Below, piece by piece: positions 43,901-58,900 of a DNA stretch of 64,000 nucleotides. Under the pieces are notes generated by a model. It saw only the letters and a program-made list of their open reading frames with translations, searched no databases and had not been told where the DNA came from. Within the stretch, counting starts at the first letter, position 1; each line of letters starts with the position of its first letter. The position numbers and the translations under genes are program-made. The stretch is from Ceriagrion tenellum (Eukaryota > Arthropoda > Insecta > Odonata > Coenagrionidae): NCBI GenBank assembly GCA_963169105.1, contig OY720633.1:146403200-146467199 (forward strand), read 5' to 3'.

Positions 43901-46900
43901 CAGTTTCGATAACACGTATCAGGTGAGTGATATTAGTTTTATTTCATATGTACACTGAGAGGATAATGTGCATTTAGTTATTTTTGGCTCTTAGGTGTTA
44001 ACAACCAATTAATGAGTGTCTGGCTTGTCCTAAATCCCTGGTGGTCTGAAGAATTACTTTTCCATTATCAATTTTCCCCCATGACAGATATTCACAGATA
44101 GTTTTTTCAAGACCCAGGTTTGTGTGGTATTTTGGATTACTTTGCCTCGTACATTTTCCTCAGCCTATTTCTGGGAAAACTTTGCTCTAAACATTCAATG
44201 GTTTTGCTCTGGCAAAACTTAGATAAACCATTTTTAGTTCTATGATGTATGAGAAGCAATTCCATGAGAGACCCTAATTATGGTACCATATTGACTTAAA
44301 AAAAATGCTTATACTTTATTTCAACTTTATTGCATTTGGTGCATAAAAGCTCAGGCTGTGAAAAATTGTAGGAATTACTGCTGAATTTAGAGGAACAGTG
44401 ATATAATTTATCCCTGTCCATTTTGTATGATAGAATATGAAGCAATGCTCTGAAATGATAGAAATATGATTTCTTGCAATCCTTGCCTAGAATTTATGTT
44501 CAGACTGCTCCAAAGAACTGGCTGTTTGTGGCTTAACGACCTGAGTAAATGATGTATGAAATATTTTAAATACAACATTCTACCATACCAACTTAATGGG
44601 CTACCATAACAGGAAACAATTTACTTAAGCAAATATATAACATAGCCATATGGTAAACAAAACTAGCCTATTTCCAAATGAGATATGTAATCCATTTTTG
44701 AAGAAATATATCCGGATAAAAATAGTTATCCTTGATTCATGGATGGCAGCTTAAGGATAATGTGAAAATCTAAGTGGTGAGGTTCTGAAGATATTCCAAA
44801 ATTATGCAAACTTCCTTCAATTGTCTGTTGTATTGCTTTTATGATTACAAAGTTCATTTTATGTGAATGTGAATCTAAATTGTCCAGTTAAATATCTCAT
44901 ATTTATTAGTATTACTTTACCTCCGTATTTTAAGTTATATTCATGGTAAATTCAGCCCTTGTTAATAAAGCACATATCTGAAGTTCATCAGAATTGTCAG
45001 CAATGGCATCAAATCTAAATAAATATTCACAATAACTTAATACATACTTGAATATCCTCAATTCTTAGTGATATGTTGTTCACTTAAGGAATAAATGAGA
45101 CAGCAGTAGGAGAGGTTTTTAAGTGTATTCTCTGCCAAGGAACTGCGAACGAAAGGATTTTCAAGGATAATTATATTTTTTTAAAAATTGAGTTTCTCAT
45201 GAGAATTATTGTGATAATGTTATAGGATATGTCCAAGTGAAGAGAGAAGGACCACTGTGCACAGCCATTGCAAAAATATACATAGAACACAAAGTGAGCA
45301 GTAAAGCATACTTAGTGCAAGTGAATATCAAGGCTTCAGGTTTCAATTAAGTTGGATTTCCCATCATTGACACGTACCCTAAATTCTCAAGTATAACGCA
45401 CGTGTTATACATTGTTTTTTTTTGCAAAATTCTCGAAGTTATTTGATGTGCGTTATACATAAGGTGAACGATTGCCCGTTATGCATAAGAATTACTAGGT
45501 AGGTACTTTATAAAAAATATCTTTAAGCATTCAAATATTAAATCAGTGAAATGATGATATTGCTGAAACCTATCAAAACTTCCTTCTTTTTGTTCCAAGC
45601 CTAACTTTGTTCTGCTGAGACTCACAGCGTTATGTACAATGTATCCATGTAACCTTATCCTGCTGGGACACTCTAAACGAGAACATTTTTACTGCAATTC
45701 TTTTTTTGATACACTGTTTTGTGTAGGCTTTCTGCTTGAGGTAGGTGGGAAATTGGATCTGTTTAAAACTTTGTATAGGTTTAACACATGGTGATAATGT
45801 AATTATTTCTCGGATTTGATTTTTTTCTGTACTGGAAGTGTAATTAATACAAAAGCTACTACAATATGTTACTTTTTCCCTAGTGTAATTGCTTTGGATT
45901 TTCCTCTGCCTTATTGAAAAAATACAGATTTCAATGGTTCCGAAAATTTGAATTTCAGTAGTCAAGGTTCTGCGGGTGTCCTGCTCGTAATATATGAGTG
46001 TGCGTTATACTTGACATTTTGGAGACATGTGGATTACAGCCAAAGGTTGACCTGCGTGTTATGCGTGAGTGTGCATTATACTTGGGAATTTAGGGTATAT
46101 GAAATTTGTCAAGTCTTCTGGTAACGATATTGCACAAATTTACTTAAAAAGATTAATTTATTCATATGTAATTCCATAGTTCGTCATAACTTGGTACATA
46201 CATTAAAATGGTCTTCACAACAGAATTTTGTTTTGCTGCTGACGAAATCCAAGCGTGCCACTCGAAACCATAATTTATTTCTTCTATCGTCATTTGGAAG
46301 CTGAATAAATTTCTTATTCGGTAGTTCTACCAATGTATTTGAACATTGTGGCACAAAACACAATCCCTTATATCTCATTGCCAAAGCACATCAAATAACA
46401 GGAAAATATCCTAAAGGAATTTTACCATGCTTGATTCCACCGTAAGTATGAGAGACTATTTTGGTCTGCATGGATACAGTAAAAATGATCACAGGTTATT
46501 TGGTTGTTTTCAGAGCATGCTCGTGAACATTCATAACCTTCAGATCTCTTTAGCCTCTAAAAACGAAGTTAATATGATCTGATGAGACAACTCTTATGTT
46601 AGCCAATGGAATAAGTTTTAGTAATAGAATCGGAACATCAAAGATTGAAATACATGGAAAATACCCAATTAAAGATGGGTATTTCGGATTTAAAGCCTAA
46701 AATCATTGAAGCCAATGATTAGTAATATCAGTGCAAATGTTTATAGTTCGTTACAACCTTTTGGCATAATATTAAAAAGGAAAAATTCTTGGTTAAACAG
46801 CCATCTCTTTATAAATAAAATAGCTATCAACCTTTGATCAAAAGTAAGCTTAAGGAGGTGGAGGTTTTCTGTGGTTAGATTTATGATTGTCAGAGCTTGT

Positions 46901-49900
46901 TTTGTTTGAAACTTAGTCTTTTTTTAAGTGATTTGAATGATAAATCATGTCTTATCTTTCATAATTAATTGGACAGACTTTTGCAGAGTAGGTATCTAAG
47001 ATTAATTTTTTGCAGCACTTGACTCTTTCTATCAAATGATAGTAATTTTAATTTAATGGCTTAGTGATTATTTTGTCTCAGTGTCGGTAATCACAATCTG
47101 ATAAGCATTGAGAGTACCTGCAGATGAGATTGAATGGTTACAGTGAACTGGATGGCCTGGCAATCAATATTTCTCTGTTTTTTTGTGAATTGACTATTCT
47201 CTGGTGCTTTAGTATTCCAAGTTCCATTTAATGTAAATGAGAGTAAATTGTAAATTGGTGATATTTCATTGTGAAAAGTATTTGGTAAGGTAACTTCTAC
47301 AATTTCTTGAATAAAGTTACTCATAGGACCTGGGTTTCATCACTTAAGTGTCATCATTAGGCATTTTTGTCTGTTTTCAATCCCTTATATGGACATGCTT
47401 ATAGGAAGAGAGAGGGTGAGAATCTGACCTTCAACCTCCATCCATACCACCACCCTAAATACCACTTATCCTCCCTCCCATCAGTCCCTTTCTCACCCCT
47501 GCCCCTATGTGTTCTACTGTCTTGTATATATATTAGCTCGAAAACTTCCTAAATCACCTATTGATGACTCTATGGCATTGGAACCCTAGTCATGTATGTT
47601 ATTTTTTATTTTGTAAAAGTTACCATTTATAATATACTTTTCAAGTTTCCCACTCTTTGTATTTACTGTGCCACACATATTTTTACATAATGGGGATTAG
47701 AAATTGAATTACATGCTGTATTTTGTGGGGTAATTTTGTCATCTTCCGAATTCAATTTATCATCCAATGCAGTCATCAGAGAAAATTTAAAAATAGTTTA
47801 TCCAGAATAGATGAGATGAGGTTTTCAGATTGTTTGTTTTTAAAAAATAATATCATCCTCTGTAAAGTCAGAGTATTCTAGGAATCTCTTGTAGTTAAAG
47901 CTATGTATATAATTGGAAAACCTAAGTTTCAGTTTGTAGATAAAAATAACAAGGCTTAGGCTGATGTCATGCTTGCCCAAGATTTAAAAGTTACTGATAT
48001 TACTCATTATAAAATTTTTATTCCTGTAACAAAACTGAATGGTCATAAACTCCATGTTAGAGTCATATAAGTAACAACAGTACTTAGTAATTGTCTTTCA
48101 TTAGTTGTGCATTCATCACAATCTACAGAGTTTTCTTCTAAACGAATTGTGTGGGTACTGGGACTAGCCCCTGTGTTACCTTAACTAAGTGATGGGAGGG
48201 GAGAAGGGCACTTTGATGGCTTAACTGGCTGAAGCACTTGGCTGGAAATTCAAGGGATCTGGGTTACAGTCCTGGTCTAGACCTAAGTTTTTCCTCTGGA
48301 ATTTTGGCTCTAGAGCTTTCTTTCTATATGCCCTCTTATCTTTTCATGTACATGTTTTACTTTCTTTTTTACAAATATGAGTTGGTAGATGAAACTTTCA
48401 GTTGTATAATAGGTTCATCTGTCATTGACTATTATCCCATCAATACATACTATACCTTCTTACTGGATCTAATTTATGTTGAAGTCAATGAAGTAGGCAG
48501 TAACACTAATGCAATCATGGCCTTTTGTTGTTGTCCAAATGTAAGGTATGATTGTGTTTTCATCAATGAGTCTGAGTTTAGGAGTACATTTAATGGTTTT
48601 TAGTGAGATTGAGTGCACCTTAGGTATAATGTTAAAAGAAAAATATTTCTGGTCAGGTATAGTGTGGTGAGGACAGACAACACTCCCTCGGGTCTTGACC
48701 CCCATTTATGAAAACATTTTATTTTGCTAAGCTGGAAAATTTAAGTTGTTTCTGTTACACTGTGTCTTGCTGGTCATGGGGAAAATATTTTGAAAATTCT
48801 AGGTTCCATACTTAGGATATTTGGGTTATGTTGTTTAGAGCCCTTTTGACACACATCCACTTTCATGGATTATATAATGTATTCCAGAATTTTTTTATGG
48901 TAAATGTTTATTCCGATGGCAGAATCTATAGTTATGGTTAAGAAAAGATGCCATTAAAATTTTTAAACATTAATTACTCAGTAGTATCATTTTACTTGGG
49001 ATAGGATTATACATGTTTAATAGAATTAGTTGTTGGTAATGCAATAGAAAAAATCTATCGGAAAGTGTTGCTCTTGAGGCATGCTTTCTCTGTCTTATTT
49101 GTGCATTATACCCTCCATCTTCCTGCATGACCTGTCATTACTAGATTCTCTCCATGATCTGCCCATACTTGGTCTTGAATTTAGGTTGAGTAATTCAAAT
49201 GACTATGTGCCTTAGGTGTAGCTCTGTATTTCTGTAACAAGGTTTGAATTGCAGAAAGAGATGCTAATTTTAAGAGTAAAGGCTTTGGAATTTTCCAAAT
49301 TATTATCATGAGTGGACTAACAGATATAGGTGTTAGTATAGTCCTGTCCAAAAGGATCTTACCTCCCCAAAGCTGAAAAAGTCCCGAGTGGATGTTGGAG
49401 GGACAATGTAGGCAGACCATGCCAAATCACTTCTCAAAATACACTAAGCAAGCAAAAAGGTGCTGATTTATATTTTATATTTCTATCTATGAGTGCTCTC
49501 ATCCCTGCTATTACATCGAAAGGTGTCTATCCCTTCTGGAACCTGAACTGGTTGTCACCCAAGTTGTAATTTGTCCTACTCTCCAGCTTTAAATTGTTGT
49601 TAGCAATACATTTTCTTTACGTGATATCAAACTCAGAAATTTACTCCTCACATTTTAATGGTTCCTTATTCCTCGGGATAAGTATCATCATTTTTACAAA
49701 ATCCTCTGCCCATACTCCTTCCTCATAGTACCAATGAATTATATCAAGAAATGATTTTCTACCCGTAATAAACCTTAAATTTTCTAGGAACTCAGAAGGT
49801 ATGTTATCTGCTCCAACAGCTTTCCTTGCCTTCATCTTTCTTTTGTAATGCCTGCTATATTTTGTTGTCAAGTATCTCTGGTCTGAGATTAACCTTATCT

Positions 49901-52900
49901 ATTGTTCTCTCATCCTCTATGTTTAGGTTCACTGGTCTCTTGCTGCAGTCTTATAGTTCTGCCACATATTCTCTCTTCCTATTCTGGATTTCCTCCTGAT
50001 CCATTTGATGTCTTTCCTACTTTGTCCTTGATCTTTTGTATACTTTTCCCTCTTTTACTTTCTTATTACATTTTCACTTTACTGTATATTGCTCTTACTT
50101 CCCCCTCTTTTTGTTGCTTTTCTATTTATTTACAATATCCTTTCCACCAGTTTTCCCTTGCTCAATTGGTTACTCACTGGAGTTTAAAATTCAATTTTTA
50201 CACTTGCCTAGATAAGTGTCGACATTTTTCCATATCCCTCTCTCCCCTATTTTCTTAATCATTTCTTCTGTTACCCTTTACTTTATCCTTCTGGTTTCCA
50301 TTGTCCCTATTGTTTTTTCCCCAGCAATTAGTATTCCTGTTTTTACTCTTCACAATTTTTCTTTGATTGTTCCCTTTTCCTCTGCTTCTCCTATATCCAT
50401 TCTACTAGCTTGGGCATTCTCTCCTTTTTATCCCTTTCAATGTTGCCACATTTCAACTATTTACTCTCTTTCTTTTAGAAGGCCTTTTCAATCTAACAAT
50501 ACATTTCATCAGGACTAAATTATGATTTGAGCTGGCATCGTCCTCCAGATAGCTGTGCAAGTTTTTTCCTTAACTTCATCACCATGATGTAATCAGTTTG
50601 ATTTTTCCCTATATCCCCTGGTACTTTCCATCTGTACCAATGCCTTAGGTGATGTTTTAACCCAGTGTTTGCTACTACCAGTTTATTTCTTCATATAATG
50701 CTTTTTTACCATGGTCTTTTCGTGTTCCTAACATCTGATTTCCCACCAGTGCATTCCAGCTACCCATCATGATCGGGTTTTTCTATTCCATCACTACTCT
50801 TTATTGCTTTTTGTTGCTCATTCTCCCCAACCATATCTTCTTCCTTTTGGTTACTTGTAGGAATGTATGCCTGGACCACTACAAAACCCATCTGGTGGGC
50901 ATTTATATCAACCATTAGTTTCCTGTTGCTCTCTTGTTTAATGTTTACCACCCCTTTACCCCTGTTAGGCTCTCAATACAGCAGCTAGCTCATGTTCACT
51001 CAAATCTTGCCCACTGTATGTTACGCTGTAACTAACACTCCAATAGTCCCTGCTATCCCTCTATCTCACTTAGCACAATCCAAAGGCATATGTTTTCCCT
51101 TTCTCCATTACCTGGTCAAAACTTATGGCTTCCCAGCCCTCATCAGTGTCCTTCTTTTCAACTTTTTACTGGTACAAAAGCCCTCTTCTTTCCTCCTGTA
51201 GTCCTTGTATATTCTGATGCCGTGGTTGCTCAAGGATTTCGTGTGATGATGGAGGCCTTGCCTCCTCCACTGCTAACCACGACACCTGCCCTAATAGGCA
51301 GCATCCAGTTGTGGTGGGAATTTAATTCTTCTTAAATTACTTCCATTTTTAGGCAATGATACCTGTCATCAGTCTTCTACCCTTTGATCTATTTGTCATG
51401 GGTGGACCTACTGGGAGATATCATTATTGTTTTTGTTACTCCATCTCTTGGGGTCATAAGGGCCCAGAACAATGAGGTTGTTCTGTCGAAGGAAAGAATG
51501 CTTCAGACAACTCTGAAAAATTAAATAGCCTCCTAAAATGCTACCTTGTTGCTGACTATTAGTGTTACTATGTAAAACCTGAGAAACTGGTTTTATCGTT
51601 ATATTTTCGTTTAATTTAAGAGTAGAAGTCAATGCAGAGTTGCCAAAATGATATCTCATGCTGTGAAAGATATTGCATGCATGTATTTGGAAACTCTGTT
51701 TGAGAATGCATTTGTATTTACCAACATTTTTTTTATTTTGAAGAGGGCATAATTCCTGCTCAAATTTGTGTTTGAAGAAATGTGATGCATTGAAAGATAT
51801 CTTGTCACACCTCCACAGCTGTATGATGTCTTGCATTTCTTGCAAACTTCCATATTTTGAAATCTTCCACTCACACAATAGTATTCTGTCTGTGGTTTCA
51901 ATATCTTGTCATAATCGTCAGTGGTATAAGTATACCACCCTATTTTCGTGAAGTTGGTTGGCTACATCTGTATTTATGAAATACCATGATAGCTACAGTT
52001 ACTAGAAGAGAATAATTGTAATCCTGACCATGGCCACATGGGTTTTGAACCTGGAATACGATAGTAGCACTAAGTGTGTAATATTGGTAATCTCATTTAT
52101 ATTTCATAGTTATGGATATTTAGGAGCAGCTTCCAAAATACAGCAATAATATTATAAAATTACTATCATAACTCTAATATGTATCAGCCTAATGTTAATA
52201 ATGTATTTTGGAACAAAATCATAAGTAACTTGTATTATTGTCTGTCTTCAGTTTCCCATGCTTTTCCCTTTCCATGATAGAAGTAATGCTAAGATTGTAG
52301 TGATGAGCCTTAATAATGCCTATAGGGCACCCCTTAAATTAACATTGAGAAAAATCTCCTGAATCCTGTGATCCTTCCAAAGTTATGTGAAGATCCTGAC
52401 TTGGAAGGAGACTTTTAGTACGTAGTCAACTCTGCATTTTTTCAGCCTCATGTACACCCATTCCTCTGAACATCTTTGTATACATTCCTTTTCTCTGTGT
52501 ATTCATTATACGTGTCTTCTTTTCCTCTTCCTGTTGTATATTCATTTTGCTGCAGTCAATCTACTTGAATACAGTAGTACCTCGATCTATCGATTTTCAA
52601 GGGGATGGGCAAAAAAAACGGTGGATGCGGGAAAATGAACAATGTGGGAAAAGATTTCCCGGGAGCCAAAAAGGAGTTGAAAATGTGAGAATTTTATGGT
52701 AACTTTTCACAGTACTCCCAATTTATTTGGTCACGACCATTATATTATAACATGAGCATTTAACATTAGTGAAGAACAAATGCTGTGGAACTAACTTTAC
52801 AAATGATCATGGGTATTCACTTAAAAATTGATAAGATTACAACTTTGCTGTCGGAATTAGACATATAAACTGTGATCTTCAGAATTTTGCTTTATTAATC

Positions 52901-55900
52901 AAAAGTAAAGCGTGATCATTTTATTCACCAAGAGTAACTTTCATCCTAAATTCAAGACATCTTGGCTACTGGTGAAAATCCATCGGCAATCGATGGAAAT
53001 AACAGGAGACTGACAGATTTACCCACCAGAAGTACTGCACGCCTCCCCTCTTGAGTTGCCATCCAAGAAGAACCTGACATAGATCTCACTTCCGACATAT
53101 TTTCAATGCCTGCAAGGCAACGAGTGCGATAATTTAATTGAGGCTGAGATTTAACTAGTGATACATTAAGTTTCCTGGTTTCCGACCAGATTATTAGAAA
53201 TATCTTGGCATTGAAGTAACAATGCTCACTGACCTCTGGCTCAGGTGCAACAGAATAGCTGGCTTTTGGCTCATCGTCCATTCACAGCCATCGCGGAATG
53301 CCATACATTTCTTCCAAAGCATCACAATTTACTGGCTAAGGTGACAAAATTATGTACACACTCAGTCGCGAATGGTATTTCCATTAATTTTAATTCAGAC
53401 AACATTTGTGGTGTACGTTCTCTGACATTCACATGCATACACAAAATCAAGACGGGCACCGCGCATCCAAACTTTTATGTTGAAGATTCCAATTGATATC
53501 GGGGGTCATCTTGAAGACTTTAGAGGCGAGTTTAACACCGGAATGTAGAACACTTTCACAGCGATATAATAAACAAAGTGATTCCTTTACAACGCATTAA
53601 CAAAAAACTTACATAAAAAGTTACGTTGCACATTCAGAGCAATGTTTTTGTTGATATCAGTTTATATTCGAATAATTCAAAGCAATGCTGCGTGATTTCA
53701 TTGGCCCATGACGGCGCACTGTGATTGGTCCCTTTCACTGAGAGAGCGGTAGTGAAATAGTTGTTAGAGAGAGATAGATATATGAAAATTGAATGTTGTT
53801 AACTAAGAAAGTTAGTTACCTTAAAAATCATCAATTATTTTTTTGAGTCCTAAAAAACACATAACTTTATTTATTACTCTTCCAAATGGCATACTCTAGT
53901 ATGCTTACATCACCGTGCAGGCACACTGATTTAAAGGGACACTGTTTACATTCGGGAAATGGGAGTGCCCGGACTGTGGAAGTGACCATGACGAAGATCA
54001 GGACAGGTCAGGGAGTGACTGAATTGCCGAGGTTACAAGCTACGCCCGCTGCCCTCTTGTTGGTTCCGCGAGAGTCACATGATGAGAAACCCCACCTCCC
54101 TCCCTTCGCTCAGCCACTCCCTCGTTTAAGCCCTTGTGGCCCACGTCATTTGAAATAATGCTCTGGTTACATACAAGAATTGGGTGAGACAGGTAATTGG
54201 GGGACCCTGTTTTCTGCCGGGAGGGACAGGGCAGGTGGAAGACCTTTGATCCTCCCGAACCTTTCCACGGAAAGGGCCCCACCCACTGAGGGGCGCATTA
54301 GTGGAACGTCAGTTAATTTGGCTAAAGTTTTTAATCAGCATAAATCTACAGAACAAGTATTATATGAAGTTTGTCCGTTATTTTCTGTTGCATTTGATAC
54401 CAAACACCAAGGAAATCCGTTGATATTTATCCACATGGGTTATATCAGATCTCGATATGGTGCCGAGAGCGAGTGTATGACAACTACTGGTAAGACAGCA
54501 TTGAGAGGATAATAGGAAGAAAGGTTAGAAGTTCATGGCGAAGGAATGCGGCCGCTGAAGAGCGAGGTAGGGACTCGTTTGGGTAGGAAAGGAGGAATGC
54601 CAATTGCCCTCTAGAAAGGAGTTTGGGCCATAAAGATAAGAAGGGACTTGGACGGCAAGGGCTACCCGTCCGTCCTGCACGGCTCGTCACCTAACTCCCT
54701 CCCCCCTCCTTTCCCGCTGCGGAGCGCCACAAAAATCCTAAAATCTTACTTCGTTGTAAATTTTTGGTTTCGTATTTTTCAAACAATGAATGCGGGAATT
54801 GCGATGTGGGGTCTGTGATTTGGAAATGATCGAAGCGGGAAAACGATACTTCGGGGAACGATGGATGTGGGAATTATTAACGTTATCAGCATGGAACTAC
54901 ATTCGGGACCAAAGACGGCGAACGATAGAAGCGGGAAAACGATCAATGCGAGAACAATACTGTGGTTCTACTGTACTTTCTTTTCAATCACTGTGGGTTT
55001 TATTTATTCATTCCACGAATTGCCCATTTTTTCCTTCCACCGCTTATCAACATTCACTCTCAACACATTCTATAATTATTCCTTGCAAATTCTCCCTGGC
55101 ATCACACATTCCTTATTTGGTACACGTGGAAAGCATTCACTGGGTGCATGGTAACTTAGATGTTGTGATTTTAAGTCTGTATACCTCAAATTGCATACAT
55201 TTGACTGTTAGTAATGATGGTATCATTTCTTTTCAGGCTACTATTGGTATTGATTTCCTGTCTAAAACAATGTACCTTGAAGACAGAACGGTAAGTTAGC
55301 GAGATTTACTTTGCAATAGTATTCTTGTTGTCATAGATTTCAAAATTAGATAACCTATTGTATTAAATTACTGTATTTCTTGGCCATTGAGATGCTCTTT
55401 TTGACTCAAATGTGTGGTATAAAATTGGCCATTCTCTTGTGGTGCGAGGGCATATCTATAATTTATTTTTCAATCTTACACAAATTATTTAAGTTTATCT
55501 TATGGTCCAGGAAATAGAGTAGCTGCTACCGTGTCTATTTCAATATGTTTTGGGTCTTGTCCCATAGAGGTGAGTTTTCCTTTTTAAGATATTGCTGAGC
55601 AAATGTGAGTGATATCAAGTGTGTTTTCAGTTCATAAGTTTGCAGCCTAATGGCTGTTCCTCTTTCTTGAAATGAGTTATGTTTGAAGTGCAACTGTCCT
55701 TCTGTAACATGGATAGAAATGGTCTTTTTCACTGGGAGAAGTAGATTCTTTTGATTACTCAGTGATACTTTTTATCTTCTTATAACTTTCCTCTCATGTG
55801 GGTAATTTATGCATAGCTGGCAGTCTCTGACGTAGGTCAGGGGAAATTTGACTCTCAAATGTGAAATTAAAGGTTTTGGAATATGCAATTATAGCCCTCG

Positions 55901-58900
55901 TTGAAGAAGCTGTTGACATGAAGTGTCTTAAATTAAAATATTTTCAGTAACTTTCGCATGGTATACTTAACATTTATGGCTTTCACTGCTATATTTTCTA
56001 GATAAATGGTATGCATCCATCTCTCCTTTATGTTAAAATGCTGTTAATTTGCCCAAATTTGAATTGCACAGTCGCTTGTAGGAAAAAATCCCTTGCACAA
56101 ATTATGTATGACTGCCCTTGTGGGGATGCCCGTGGTTATGATAAGGGGAGGGATTTTAATTATTGACACTTCAATAATTATTTATTGTATGAACCATTCA
56201 ATTCACTCTTGACTTTAAAATGCAAAAAAACATTATTTTTGGCACTTTTATATCCCCTAAGTTATAGGCTATTCTGGTTATCAATTTGAAATTGAGAAGG
56301 AATATTAATCTTAATTATCTATTATTTGGGAAATGTCTTGACATCCTGGCAAGTATTTATATTTTCAATAAAAGTCAAAATATATAATAATGAATGTATA
56401 ACAATAATAACCTAGTGTGCTTTGAGTGTGATTTCTTTTTCTGTTTATTGCTGTGCCTAATTAATCATGTTAGTCCTGTTTTGAATTGAAATAGGTTCGG
56501 CTTCAATTATGGGACACAGCTGGACAGGAGCGGTTCCGTAGTCTCATACCATCCTACATTCGGGATTCAACGGTAGCTGTAGTGGTGTATGACATAACAA
56601 GTATGTTACTTGTGAATAATTGCTTTTGTTTTTGTCAAGTTTTTTCCAATAGCTGAGGATACTTTAGCAATTGTATAATTCCATGGCCACTTTCGTTACT
56701 AAATGACTCTGAATCTCTAAAATGAAGTTCTGTTAAAAGATTGCCAAGGGATCGAGTAAAATATTCTATATAAGTAATCTTGGTTGGGCTGCCTCTTATC
56801 TTGGTATGACAGACATGGATGCTAAATGTTATAACTCAGCTTAGGAAAATGTTTGTTGGATGGTCACTTATGTTAAATATCCTTATGAAACGCCTGGCTT
56901 TCTCGGAACATTCAAATTCTGCTCTCTTAGAGGCTTAGGAGCACGTTAATTTTTGTTACTTTTATCTATTTTATTACGAGGAGGAGGAACATGGGCAGTA
57001 CATCTACATTCTACCCCTCGAGCCACCGCATGGGCGTGTGGCAGAGGGTGGTAGGTCACCAGCTGTGTAAATATGTAAAATTTTTGGACGTGAAATGGTG
57101 ACATGTACTATGGGTGTGTATTCAGAGGAGCTCAGTTTTTATTGTGGTTGCTTATTGTATGCGGAAAGAACGAGTTCTTGTATCTATCCGTTCGGCAGAG
57201 TATCTCTCCTATTTTATCGCTTCTGTTAGACCTCAAAATGTAGTGAGGCGCCATGATTATAATCTCTGTGTTGGTCTGAAACACATCAGTTCTGAATATC
57301 TGAAGCAGCCTAAGCCTAGCGTGCAGCCTCTGAGTCTTTATGGGCTCCCTCCTTAATCCCTCTAACAGTTGTGTAACACTATATGTTCGTTCGTAGCAGT
57401 TTTTAATGAAGCGTGCAACTTTTCATTGTATTTTGTTAATTTTTTGGTTAAATATTGATGACCAGGGTCCCTAATGCTTGCGGTGTATTCGAGGTGTGGC
57501 CTAACCAGAGCGAAGTAGCATCTCTCTTTGACTTTTTCATCCGAGGAACTTCCTATTATACGCTTAACAAAACATAGTTTCTTGAATGCTGTGTTGCATA
57601 TGTTTTGTATGTGTGTTCCCCACGATATATCTGAAGTTAAGGCAATTCCAAGATATTTTACTGTACTTGAAAATTTTATGTTTACTCCACCCACGGTGTA
57701 GGTATGGCGGTGTAGGTAGGCCCTTGCTGAGCCCTGTGGAACCCAAGCCATTGCTCTTTATTATCTAGGTGTGAAATAATGTTTAACAGAGGTATGACCC
57801 AAATTCTGGCATTACATGGTGGACATTGGTTATATACGTCATAATGACAATGGAAAATTCATCTGATTCCACACTTGTTTCAGTCAAGTGTGGAATAGTA
57901 TAAAGTAACCTCTTTCATTATGAAGTGCCCTGGAACTCTTGCCGTTTGCAACATTTTTAGTGGTAAGCAATATAATACGCATATTGATAATCCCAAATTA
58001 TAAAGATCAATGTGATGTGCTAAATGCAGTGGGTATATATAAGCCATTTACGGCAATTGGAGAGTATAGAATACAAAATACTCTACTTGAAATCTCTCTG
58101 AAATTTCTAATTGTGACCATTTAAATTAATGTAACTCATTCAAGGCCAGTGCTAAATTTCCCATTCATAGCCATTGCTCAGGTTGCCAAAGAAATATTCT
58201 ATTGTTGAAATCAGAGAAAAAGTTATATTTTTGGAATTGAAAACATAATTTATAAGCATATACTAATGTAATATCTTAATTGCAAGTTATTTTAAAAAGC
58301 AAAATAGGAAACCTTTCTACTAAATCAAATGTTTATGGGGCCCATTTTTGGGTGCTGAGGCCCTTTAGGCTTTGAGGCATTTAAAAGATCAATTGTCCAA
58401 GTCAGCAGTCAATGATAGTATCAAAAGGGAGCTGCTTTTGGGCGTTCCTCAGCATGATGTCCATGATTGACAACTGTTTCTCCAGCCATCCTGCTGGCAT
58501 CTTCAGGTCTTGGCGATGCATTGTTCTGGTCTGTCTTATGTCTGATTGGTGGAAATTTCTTCGATTGGCATGTTGCTGGTTTCCTGTATTTCTTTTTTTG
58601 AATGTCCTCTTCCAGGTGCTACGGAGATTGTAACTGTCCTCCCGGTTGAAGTTTTTAGGATGCTTTGCGATTTCAATGGCTTCCTGGATTAATCTGGGGT
58701 AGTAATGACTTTCCTTAGATAGAATCCTCGGATTATCAAAGTCGACCTTGTGGCCGGGTTCTGACTAAACGTGTTACGCAACAGCGGAGGATCGGAACTG
58801 CTTCTTATTGGTAGTCCGTTCGTGCTCTCCTATGCTGTAATCTACAGATCTTCTTGTCTGCCCCAATGTAGGATTTTCCCCAGGAGAATTCAAGTTGGTA

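Noticed and set aside
54790..55299. 169-codon open frame ending in Rab6 exon 3 residues
   Set aside because: It runs from the right end of a transposon-like element through intron into exon 3; only 55237-55290 is real coding sequence.
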